Shown here one piece after another: positions 39,591 through 46,355 of a DNA stretch of 64,000 nt (its first letter is position 1; the number at the start of each line of letters is the position of its first letter). The notes beneath the pieces are model-generated. The model was given only the letters and a program-made list of their open reading frames with translations. It had not been told where the DNA came from and searched no databases. Position numbers and translations under genes: made by a program. This DNA comes from Catellatospora vulcania. GTDB taxonomy: Bacteria; Actinomycetota; Actinomycetes; Mycobacteriales; Micromonosporaceae. The stretch is from the NCBI RefSeq assembly GCF_009720385.1, contig NZ_WARX01000007.1, forward strand, positions 1 to 64,000, in the 5' to 3' direction.

Positions 39591-39611
39591 CTTGAGTCTT
39601 ACCCACTCAAG
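39591..39611. promoter_or_regulatory. HAIR operator (HspR-binding inverted repeat) upstream of lon
   Basis: CTTGAGT (39591-39597), seven bases, ACTCAAG (39605-39611): an exact match to the HAIR consensus CTTGAGT-N7-ACTCAAG bound by HspR in Streptomyces and mycobacteria. lon is a known member of the HspR regulon in Streptomyces. Expected effect: heat-shock derepression of lon. Confidence 0.92.
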
Positions 39612-39736
39612 TCCAGGACGACCTTGGTTGTTCCCTCAACCAACCCCTGTGACCCACACCACATCGCACCGCTGCGCCGCAGGGGGCACGTGGGCGGCAA
39701 CCGTCTCGGGCGGGTTGGGATTCCCGTGGGGTCGCG

Positions 39737-40543
39737 TCAGCAGTTGCCGCGGGGGATGTAGATCGGGCGGTCGGTCTCCTCGGCGGGTAGCGCGGCGGGT
39801 CCGGCGGCGACGAGGCTGGCCTCGGCGTGGCTCGGCGCGGGCACCGGCACGGCGGGCGCGTCCGGGATCGTGTGCAGCTCGACCGTGTCGACATCCAGCT
39901 GCGCGCCGGCTCCGGCGCGGCCGGGGTGCTGGGGCGCGACCTGGGCCGCGACCTCGGCGGCGACCGCCTGCACCGGCGCTACCTCGGCCGTGGCGACCGC
40001 CTGCACCGGCGTGATCTCGGCCGTGGCGACCGCCTGCGCAGGCTCGGCAACGGTCGCCTGCGAGGGCGCCACGTCGTTCGTGGCGGCGGGCACGGCCGCG
40101 GGCGCGCCGACCGCCGCGTGCGCGGCCGACTCTGCCGTCGCTGCCGCGGGCTCGGCTGCGGCCGGGAAGGTGGACGGCTTGGGGGCGAGCAGGCCGATCG
40201 CCAGGCCGGTGATCACGGGCATCACCGAGTACGAGGAGGCGACGTCGGTGAAGTACACGTCGAGCCCGATGTTGAACGCGCCGCCCAGGTACAGGCCCAG
40301 GTCACCGGCGGTGGTGACGGCCGCCCAGACGAGGCCGACCAGCACGCCCTCGGGGCCTGCGGCCTCCGGGCGCCGGCGCAGGTAGCGGATGGCGAAGCCG
40401 AGCACCAGCGCCACCATCGTGGTCAGCTTGACCGACTCGTACAGGGCCTCGTGCTTGCCCTCGGCGGGCAGCAGGATCAGCGAGATGCCGACCATGCCGA
40501 GCCAAACTCCCAGCCCGTACCCGAGCACGCGCGACGACCTCAT
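39737..40543 (-). CDS. Membrane protein with Ala/Val/Pro-rich C-terminal repeats
   Basis: 268 aa. The first about 125 residues hold four hydrophobic segments (YGLGVWLGMVGISLILL, TTMVALVLGFAIRYL, a third around GLVWAAVTTAGDLGLYLGG and a fourth VMPVITGLAIGLLA). The rest is low-complexity with an 11-residue imperfect repeat (VQAVATAEVAP), encoded by a 33-bp tandem DNA repeat at about 39952-40040. No family recognised. Monocistronic, ATG 40543. The tail resembles a flexible cytoplasmic or wall-spanning linker. Confidence 0.75.
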   Translation of the reverse strand: MRSSRVLGYGLGVWLGMVGISLILLPAEGKHEALYESVKLTTMVALVLGFAIRYLRRRPEAAGPEGVLVGLVWAAVTTAGDLGLYLGGAFNIGLDVYFTDVASSYSVMPVITGLAIGLLAPKPSTFPAAAEPAAATAESAAHAAVGAPAAVPAATNDVAPSQATVAEPAQAVATAEITPVQAVATAEVAPVQAVAAEVAAQVAPQHPGRAGAGAQLDVDTVELHTIPDAPAVPVPAPSHAEASLVAAGPAALPAEETDRPIYIPRGNC

Positions 40544-40641
40544 GGGCGATTCCTCCTTTGACGCGGGATTGTCACCCTGCTAACCGTTCCGAGTGGTTCG
40601 AAGTCGCTGCCACGGGCACGGAGGTGTCTGTCCCGGTGCGG

Positions 40642-40677
40642 ACATCCCAGGAGTTGTGGCCACAACTCCTGGGATGT
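40642..40677. terminator. Perfect 36-bp palindrome after thrS
   Basis: Every base of 40642-40677 pairs with its mirror (ACATCCCAGGAGTTGTGG and its complement). It lies 15 bases beyond the thrS stop on the minus strand. As RNA it forms a 16-bp hairpin with a 4-nt loop. Terminator function is the simplest reading. Confidence 0.7.
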
Positions 40678-40691
40678 GGCCGCAGCGTCGC

Positions 40692-41939
40692 TCATGCCAC
40701 CGGCGCGGGCGCGAGTTCCGGCGAGCGGGTCGCGACCGCGCCGCCGATCAGGGCCAGGGCCTGCGCGTACGGCATCGGCGGCAGTTGCCGGCCGTCGCGC
40801 AGGCGCAGCGAGACCTCGCCCGAGTCGGCTTCGCGGGAGCCGATGACGGCCAGATAGGGCACCCGGCGTTGGGACGCCTCACGGATGCGCAGGCCTAGCG
40901 ACCCGTCCAGGCTCAGCGACGACCGCAGACCGGCGCGCAGCGCCTGCTCGGCGAACAGCCGTGCGGCCGCGTCCTGCGCCTCGCCGACCGGGGCCACGGC
41001 CAGCTGCACAGGGGCGTACCAGGCCGGGAATGCGCCCTGGTGCACCTCCAGCAGGTGCGCCATCAGCCGCTCCATGCTGCCGACGATGCTGCGGTGCACC
41101 ATCACCGGCCGGGCCGGGCTGCCGTCGCGGTCGGTGTACGACAGGTCGAAGCGCTCCGGCTGCGCGAAGTCCACCTGCACGGTGGCCAGGGTGGACTCCC
41201 GCCCGGCGAGGTCGCGCACCTGAATATCGATCTTCGGCCCGTAGAACGCGGCCTCGCCCGGGACCTCCTCGAACGGCACCCCGGCCTGCACCAGGGCGTC
41301 GCGCAGCAGCGCTTCGGCCCGCGCCCAGTCGGCGTCCGCGCCCAGGTAGCCCGCTCCCGGCCCGCGCAGCGACAGCCGGTAGCCGTCGGCGGCGAAACCG
41401 AGCGCCGGATGGATCCGGGCGCACATGGCCAGGACCAGCGCGACCTCCGCGCCGACCTGGTCGAGTGAGCAGAACACGTGCGCGTCGTTGAGCGAGATCG
41501 CCCGCACCCGGCTCAGCCCGCCGACCACGCCGGAGCGCTCGGCGCGGTACATGCCGCCCAGCTCGGCGATGCGCACCGGCAGCTCGCGGTAGGAGCGGCC
41601 GCGGGAGCGGAACACCATCGCGTGGTGCGGGCACAGGCTCGGGCGCAGCATCAGCGCCTCAGGGTCGTCGGCGGCCGCGTCGGGGTCCTCGGACATCGCC
41701 GGGAACATGTCGTCGGCGAACTTGGCCAGGTGTCCCGACTTTTCGAACATCTGGCGTTTGGCCATCGGCGGGGAGTAGACGTGCTGGTATCCGGCGAGCC
41801 GTTCCTCCTCGCGCACGTGCTCCTCGATCGCGTGGCGGGCGGCGGCGCCGGCGGGCAGCCACAGCGGCAGCCCCGCGCCGATCATCGGGTCGGAGTGGTA
41901 GATCTCGAGGTCGCGGCCGAGGCGGCGGTGGTCCTTCAC
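40692..41939 (-). CDS. thrS: Short threonyl-tRNA synthetase lacking TGS and editing domains
   Basis: 415 aa: the class II catalytic core and C-terminal anticodon-binding domain only; full-length bacterial ThrRS has about 640-690 aa with N1 (TGS) and N2 (editing) domains. The zinc ligands are intact: Cys in LRPSLCPHH, His in ISLNDAHVFC, His in VMVHRSIVGSMER. The anticodon domain spans about 300-400 (WYAPVQLAVAPVG). GTG 41939 has AGGAG six bases upstream. It is probably an accessory or stress-induced paralogue of a full-length ThrRS encoded elsewhere (inference). Its 170-base leader carries a Thr-rich peptide and switchable hairpins. Confidence 0.92.
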   Translation of the reverse strand: MKDHRRLGRDLEIYHSDPMIGAGLPLWLPAGAAARHAIEEHVREEERLAGYQHVYSPPMAKRQMFEKSGHLAKFADDMFPAMSEDPDAAADDPEALMLRPSLCPHHAMVFRSRGRSYRELPVRIAELGGMYRAERSGVVGGLSRVRAISLNDAHVFCSLDQVGAEVALVLAMCARIHPALGFAADGYRLSLRGPGAGYLGADADWARAEALLRDALVQAGVPFEEVPGEAAFYGPKIDIQVRDLAGRESTLATVQVDFAQPERFDLSYTDRDGSPARPVMVHRSIVGSMERLMAHLLEVHQGAFPAWYAPVQLAVAPVGEAQDAAARLFAEQALRAGLRSSLSLDGSLGLRIREASQRRVPYLAVIGSREADSGEVSLRLRDGRQLPPMPYAQALALIGGAVATRSPELAPAPVA

Positions 41940-41940
41940 G

Positions 41941-41976
41941 GTGTGCTCCTGGGGAGTTCAACGGCCCGGAGCACAC
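41941..41976 (-). promoter_or_regulatory. Hairpin sequestering the thrS Shine-Dalgarno
   Basis: On the mRNA strand GTGTGCTCC (41976-41968) pairs perfectly with GGAGCACAC (41949-41941), burying four bases of the AGGAG (41950-41946) that precedes the GTG start. The left arm plus one base (41977-41968) can instead pair with the loop and 3' side of the preceding GC hairpin. Confidence 0.7.
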
Positions 41977-41994
41977 GTGGGGGCGGATACGCGC

Positions 41995-42022
41995 CGGCCC
42001 CGGGGCGTGTGCCCCGGGGCCG
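41995..42022 (-). promoter_or_regulatory. Attenuator-like GC hairpin in the thrS leader
   Basis: Perfect 12-bp stem, 42022-42011 with 42006-41995, and a 4-nt loop (ACAC in the mRNA). It lies 24 bases after the stop of the Thr-rich leader peptide. No U-tract follows, so termination would have to be of the U-less actinobacterial kind, or it acts only on translation. Confidence 0.65.
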
Positions 42023-42046
42023 ACGGTCGACTGAAAGATCAGCAGG

Positions 42047-42106
42047 TCAACGCGTACAAGCGCCGGGACGTCCCGGCGTCGTCGTGCTGACCGCGTGCTG
42101 ATGCAT
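42047..42106 (-). CDS. Putative Thr-rich leader peptide of thrS (19 aa)
   Basis: ATG 42106 opens the ORF MHQHAVSTTTPGRPGACTR, ending at TGA 42049-42047, too short for ordinary gene calling. Residues 8-10 are three consecutive ACG (Thr) codons and residue 18 is a fourth. No Shine-Dalgarno is visible; a TATCGT -10 box ends seven bases before the ATG, so the mRNA would start at or near the A of the ATG (leaderless). The position, between promoter and hairpins of a threonyl-tRNA synthetase, is what attenuation by tRNA-Thr charging requires. An 18-bp perfect palindrome (42061-42078) overlaps the end of the Thr codons. Confidence 0.6.
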   Translation of the reverse strand: MHQHAVSTTTPGRPGACTR

Positions 42107-42113
42107 ACCGAGC

Positions 42114-42144
42114 ACGATAACGTGCCCGCCGCACCCCTGGGCAA
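42114..42144 (-). promoter_or_regulatory. Putative promoter of the thrS leader
   Basis: On the minus strand TTGCCC (42144-42139), 19-nt spacer and TATCGT (42119-42114, fits TANNNT). The predicted start is at 42107 or 42106, the A of the leader-peptide ATG. The -35 and spacer are suboptimal. Confidence 0.4.
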
Positions 42145-42202
42145 GCGATATCCGTCACCGGGGTACCTTCGGATCGAGGAGTCGATCACCCGGGGGTGAG
42201 CG

Positions 42203-42589
42203 GTGGCGCACTGGTACGAGTCGAGCATCGACAAGCAGATCCGTGAGGCGCAGGAGCGCGGCGAGTTCGACGACCTGCCCGGCGCGGGCAAGCCGCTGCC
42301 CGGGGCGGGGGAGACGCTGCCCGATGACTGGTGGCTGCGCGACCTCGTCCAGCGCGAGAACCTGTCCGCGGCGATCCCGGCCACCCTGCTGCTGCGCCGC
42401 GACGTCGAGGACCTGCCCGAAGCGGTCGCCAAGAAGACCTCGGAGCAGGCGGTACGCACGTACATCGCGGAACTGAACGTCCGGATCGTCCGCGCGCACC
42501 GGGGCGAGCTGGCCGGTCCCGCGGTGGCCCTGGCCCTGGTCGACGCCGACGCCGCGGTGCGCCAGTGGCGGGCCCGCCGCGGCCGCTGA
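42203..42589 (+). CDS. DUF1992 (DnaJ-homologue subfamily C member 28-like) protein
   Basis: 128 aa. The DUF1992 block is clear: YESSIDKQIREAQERGEFDDLPGAGKPL at residues 5-32, followed by charged helices. The family shares a conserved region with DNAJC28 but has no J domain; function unestablished. GTG 42203 is used. It is divergent from thrS, so the 260-bp gap contains both the thrS leader and this gene's promoter. Confidence 0.9.
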   Translation: MAHWYESSIDKQIREAQERGEFDDLPGAGKPLPGAGETLPDDWWLRDLVQRENLSAAIPATLLLRRDVEDLPEAVAKKTSEQAVRTYIAELNVRIVRAHRGELAGPAVALALVDADAAVRQWRARRGR

Positions 42590-42630
42590 CCGCAGCCGTC
42601 ACCGCGGTCGGGGGCGACCGCCACGGCGCG

Positions 42631-43095
42631 TCAGGCCACCGGGGTGGCCGCTTCGGTGGATGCGCGGAGCATCGACACCAGCCGGTCGTGTTCGGCTCGG
42701 GTGCCGATGCGGACACGGTCCTCAGGGTGCTCGACGTACCACCGGATCGCCCCCGCGACGAGCCACGGGTGGGTGTCCCAGCCGAGCGAAAGCATCGGGC
42801 GGCGCCGCATACGCACCGGCAGGAGTTCGAGCCGGGCGACAGTCAGGCGGAGCAGCCAGCTGCGCATCGTGGGGCGCTGCGGGAACCCGGGGGCCAGCGC
42901 CTCCCAGGGGATGTCCAAGGCGCGGAGTCCTGGCAGGTGGATGCCTTCGGCGCGCAGTTCGAGCCGGGGCAGGTCACACCAGACCATCCCGATGAGTACC
43001 GCGACACAGGTGCCGGAGATCGCGATCATCAGGTTGCCGACGGGGCCGTCAACGACCCTTTCGCCGAAGATGGTGCGGGACTGCAGGCACACCAT
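42631..43095 (-). CDS. Membrane protein fragment with PH-like C-terminus (distal part of a probably frameshifted gene)
   Basis: About 154 aa from ATG 43095, but the coding character (GC3) extends upstream in this frame to about 43140 without a start codon. Two hydrophobic segments (one partly upstream of the ATG, one around NLMIAISGTCVAVLIGMVW) precede a cytoplasmic PH-like region (LRAEGIHLPGLRALDIPWEAL). No ribosome-binding site precedes the ATG. The 43107-43346 fragment on the same strand supplies the missing N-terminal helices in another frame. Confidence 0.6.
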   Translation of the reverse strand: MVCLQSRTIFGERVVDGPVGNLMIAISGTCVAVLIGMVWCDLPRLELRAEGIHLPGLRALDIPWEALAPGFPQRPTMRSWLLRLTVARLELLPVRMRRRPMLSLGWDTHPWLVAGAIRWYVEHPEDRVRIGTRAEHDRLVSMLRASTEAATPVA

Positions 43096-43106
43096 CGCGA
43101 TGGCGA

Positions 43107-43346
43107 TCAGGCGTGCCGAACGTGACGACGCGACGAACGCCCGGTCCGCACCGTGAAAGCCGTGGCCTGCCCGTTCGGGCGGATGAGCCAGTACGCGTTC
43201 ACGACCATTCCGGCCAGGGGCGCAACCACCTGCAACGGCTCGAAGCCCCGGTCGGTGAGGAGCTGGGCAGCCGCCGCGAGCGCCAGGACCAGCAGGACGA
43301 CGACACGGGTGCGGACGATCGGTCGGAGGGGGATCACGGCGGGCAT
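43107..43346 (-). CDS. Membrane protein fragment (proximal part of a probably frameshifted gene)
   Basis: 79 aa from ATG 43346. Two hydrophobic helices (VVVLLVLALAAAAQLL and LQVVAPLAGMVVNAYWLI) are followed by a Ser/Arg-rich end (TGRSSRRHVRHA) with poor codon usage, suggesting that the true frame was left around GGACCGGGCG (about 43130). One extra base there would join it to the 42631-43095 frame in a four-helix, PH-domain membrane protein of about 230 aa. Confidence 0.5.
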   Translation of the reverse strand: MPAVIPLRPIVRTRVVVLLVLALAAAAQLLTDRGFEPLQVVAPLAGMVVNAYWLIRPNGQATAFTVRTGRSSRRHVRHA

Positions 43347-43482
43347 GGTACCGAGCACCGGCCAGCGCCGCAGACCTCCACACGGACAGGGCGTCAGCCC
43401 GTGCCCGTGGCCCCGCTGATCCGATTCCAGGCAGGTGAACGCATCGATCAACCGGTTGGCGGTCGGTCTATATCCTGGGCCG

Positions 43483-44157
43483 ATGTCAAGGCGATCCAGG
43501 CGCCGGAATGCCCTTCACGAAGCCCGTGCAGCCGCCGCGCAGCGGGCTTCCGCCGCCGCACCCGAGGTCGCCGCCACGGACGTGCCACCCGTGCCGCCGC
43601 CGCAACCCGCGGGATTCTGGGAGTCGTACTTCGACAGATTCGGCATCGTGGCCGGCCCGTTGGTGCTGGCGATGCTCGCCTACATCGGCTGGTCGGTGCT
43701 GATTCCGGGGCCTGATCCGCTGCTCGCCTACACCGAGCGCGACCATCCCGTCTCGGTCCGAGCCGACGAGGGCTGCCTGGTCTACCGGCGCGACATCGGC
43801 GGCAGGTCGCCGGACGAGGTGCTGACCTACTGCCCGGCGCGCAAGCCGGAGGGGGCGCACGGCTGGGCGCCGCAGACCCGCGAGACGTTCGTCCTCGACC
43901 CGTCCGGCCGATTCGCGACCGAGCTGATCGCGTTCGGTCTGCTGCCGGACGGGACCGTCACCGTGCGCTACACCCTGCCCGGCGGTCACGTCATCGAGGC
44001 CCCGACCCAGGCGGTGCCGGGCCTCGACCATCCGGCCGTGCTGCTGCACCTGCGGGATGCCCGGCTGCCGGTCGACCTGGCCGAGGTCGGCGGGCAGCCG
44101 GTCATGGCCGGGGTGCAACTGCTCGACGCGTCAGGTCAGGAGATCGACATTGTCTGA
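43483..44157 (+). CDS. Hypothetical single-pass membrane protein, 224 aa
   Basis: A basic N-terminus (MSRRSRRRN) and a Pro/Ala-rich linker are followed by one membrane helix (about 55-80, VAGPLVLAMLAYIGWSVLI) and an extracytoplasmic beta-rich domain. That domain has DEGCLVYRR...VLTYC, a likely disulfide pair. I chose ATG 43483; GTG 43435 would add 16 residues. Its end overlaps the next gene by eight bases. No family recognised. Confidence 0.7.
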   Translation: MSRRSRRRNALHEARAAAAQRASAAAPEVAATDVPPVPPPQPAGFWESYFDRFGIVAGPLVLAMLAYIGWSVLIPGPDPLLAYTERDHPVSVRADEGCLVYRRDIGGRSPDEVLTYCPARKPEGAHGWAPQTRETFVLDPSGRFATELIAFGLLPDGTVTVRYTLPGGHVIEAPTQAVPGLDHPAVLLHLRDARLPVDLAEVGGQPVMAGVQLLDASGQEIDIV

Positions 44158-44758
44158 GCCGGTTCCCGCCGCGCCCACCGCCGCGCCCCGTCGGCGGCCC
44201 TGGTGGCGCCCGCGCCCGCAGGACTTCGTGACGGTGCCGGTGCTGGCGATCATCGCGGCGTTCATGTTCTGGCCCAGCGATCCGCCGGGCCCGCTGCTGC
44301 TGCTCGGCCAGGGCACGTCGGGGACCGTCGCGTGGAGCGTGCTCGGCCAGTCGACGGACTCCGGCGAGGGCTGCCTGCAGGTGCGGGTCAACGGGGCGCG
44401 CCGCGCGCTGATGTGCGACCAGCATTGGGAGCGGGACGTCCAGCGGCTCTGGCACGGCCCCCTGCCCGATCCGGCCGGCCCGTTGTTCGGGGCCCCGTCG
44501 CTGCTGAAGGTGCCGCTGCCGGAGGGCGGACGGGTCCTCATCGTGTCGGTGGTCTACGACGAGATAGCGGTTCTCCAGGTGCCGGCCGCCGGCACCGCTC
44601 CCGCGGCGTCGCTGCGCCCGGAGCGGCTGTTCGACAGCGACTTCCGGTACGTCGTGGCGGTCCTCGAAGCGGGTCAGGCCGACCGGATCCAGGCGTTCGC
44701 CGCGGACGGCGAGCCGCTTTACTACCAGTTCCTCCCGGACTACCCGTTCGGCCAGTAG
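44150..44758 (+). CDS. Hypothetical single-pass membrane protein, 202 aa
   Basis: It starts at TTG 44150 with AGGAG seven bases upstream, inside the end of the preceding gene, so the pair is translationally coupled. A Pro/Arg-rich N-terminus, one helix (about 25-40, FVTVPVLAIIAAFMFW) and an outer domain beginning GEGCLQVRVNGARRALMC follow. The EGCL...C spacing echoes the upstream gene, suggesting the two are distant paralogues. The role is unknown. Confidence 0.7.
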   Translation: MSEPVPAAPTAAPRRRPWWRPRPQDFVTVPVLAIIAAFMFWPSDPPGPLLLLGQGTSGTVAWSVLGQSTDSGEGCLQVRVNGARRALMCDQHWERDVQRLWHGPLPDPAGPLFGAPSLLKVPLPEGGRVLIVSVVYDEIAVLQVPAAGTAPAASLRPERLFDSDFRYVVAVLEAGQADRIQAFAADGEPLYYQFLPDYPFGQ

Positions 44759-44765
44759 GGCGCGG

Positions 44766-46316
44766 TCAGCCGAACGGCTGCTGGTCGGGCCGGCAGACGG
44801 TGCCCTTGGGCGGCGTGACCAGGTCGACGAGGTAGCGCTCGCGTGCCTGGTCGATGCACTCGCTGGGGACCTGGTAGCTCGGGTGGCCGTAGCCGTCCAG
44901 GGTGAGCAGCTCCGCGTTGGCGAGCCGCTTCTCGGCGACCTGCGCGTTGCGGTAGGGCGTGCCCGCGTCATAGCGGGCGCCGATCAGCAGGACCGGTGTC
45001 TCGGTCGGCGCGTTCCACGGTCCGGCGTAGCGGTCGGCGTCGTAGGCGGGCCAGTTCGCGGCGCACGGGGCCCACAGCCACCAGCCGAGCACCGTGCCCC
45101 AGAGCCTGCCCGCCTCGGTGAAGCGGGCCATCTCGGCCGGCCACCGCGACACGGGCGCGCGGGCGGGGCCGTCCACGCAGCTGATTGCGGCGGACGTGGT
45201 CGCCGCGGCGAAGCCGACCGGGCCCTTCAGCTGGCGGGCCGTGGTCAGCAGCGCCGAGGCGTCGCCGGCGGCCGCGGCGTCGAGGTCCTTGGCGAACTGC
45301 GGCCAGGTCAGCGGCGTGCGGAGCGGGTTGAACGTGGACAACTGCAGGTCGCTGTAGCTGAGCGTGCCGGGCGGGTCGGCGTGCGGTGCCGGGATCGGTG
45401 CGCGGCGCGCCATGGCGAACAGGGTCTCCACGCGTTCGGCGACCGGCACGCCGTGCCCGGCGAGTGCGCACCGGCCCGAGGCCGCCTCCTGGCACAGCTT
45501 GACGAACTGTGCGAAGACCGCGTCGGCGGAGGAGACGTTGTTGGCGGTCCGCGTCTCCGCGCTGGTGGTGTAGTCGACCGCGTCGACGATGCCGTCGAGC
45601 ATCATCGCCCGGGTCCGGCCGGGGAACAGGTTGAGGTACGTCTGGCCGATCATCGAGCCGTAGGACAGCCCGACATAGGTGATCAGCTTGTCGCCGGACA
45701 GCTCGCGCAGCCTGTCGAGGTCGCGGGCGGTGTCGGCGGTGGAGATGTGCGACAGCAGCTTGCCGCTCACCTCGCCGCAGCGCCGGGCCAGCTCGGTGAC
45801 CTTGGCCTGGTACGCCGTCGACTCGGCCGCGGTGGACGGGATCGCCACGCCCTGCCAGAACCGGGCTTCGTCGGCGTCGCTGGTGAAACACCGGACCGGG
45901 GAGCTGCCGTCGGTGCCGCGGGGATCCCAGCTCACCACGTCGAAGCGGCCGCCGCCCCACGCGTCGAAGTCGTCGCCGCCGCCGCGTACCAGCTCGACAC
46001 CGCTCTGACCGGGTCCGCCCGGGTTGATGAACATCGACCCGATGCGCTCCTGGGGGCGGCTCGCGAGGTGGCGGATCACCGCGAGCTCGATGCGCTGCCC
46101 GTTCGGTTCGGACCAGTCGAGCGGCACCGGCACCTTGGCGCACTCGAACCGCTGGTCCAGGCCTTCGCAGCTCGTCCAGGCGATCCCCGGCTGCTCGCGT
46201 CGCGTCACCATGGCGTTCGGCACGGTCGCGCATCCGGCGGCCAGGCCCGCCACGACGGCGACCGCAGCCGCGCGCAGCCCGAGCCGAGCGCGCCGGATCA
46301 AGACACCCCTGGCCAT
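44766..46316 (-). CDS. Alpha/beta hydrolase lipoprotein (TAP-like tripeptidyl aminopeptidase family)
   Basis: 516 aa. Signal with lipobox (GLAAGC, Cys about 29). Core: SMFINPGGPGQSGVELV (oxyanion loop), DVVSWDPRGTDGSSPV, nucleophile serine in VGLSYGSMIG, and a C-terminal TAP domain with GARYDAGTPY (Asp) and LDGYGHPSY (His). Family members in Streptomyces remove tripeptides from secreted proteins; substrate here unknown. ATG 46316. Confidence 0.9.
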   Translation of the reverse strand: MARGVLIRRARLGLRAAAVAVVAGLAAGCATVPNAMVTRREQPGIAWTSCEGLDQRFECAKVPVPLDWSEPNGQRIELAVIRHLASRPQERIGSMFINPGGPGQSGVELVRGGGDDFDAWGGGRFDVVSWDPRGTDGSSPVRCFTSDADEARFWQGVAIPSTAAESTAYQAKVTELARRCGEVSGKLLSHISTADTARDLDRLRELSGDKLITYVGLSYGSMIGQTYLNLFPGRTRAMMLDGIVDAVDYTTSAETRTANNVSSADAVFAQFVKLCQEAASGRCALAGHGVPVAERVETLFAMARRAPIPAPHADPPGTLSYSDLQLSTFNPLRTPLTWPQFAKDLDAAAAGDASALLTTARQLKGPVGFAAATTSAAISCVDGPARAPVSRWPAEMARFTEAGRLWGTVLGWWLWAPCAANWPAYDADRYAGPWNAPTETPVLLIGARYDAGTPYRNAQVAEKRLANAELLTLDGYGHPSYQVPSECIDQARERYLVDLVTPPKGTVCRPDQQPFG

Positions 46317-46355
46317 GACGATCCCCCGTTCGTCGCCGACCGGCCGCCCGCGCGG

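Noticed and set aside
41940-42106. T-box riboswitch in front of thrS
   Set aside because: I looked for the T-box sequence and a specifier loop on the minus strand and did not find the conserved T-box or stem I pattern. The Thr-codon ORF and competing hairpins describe the region better.
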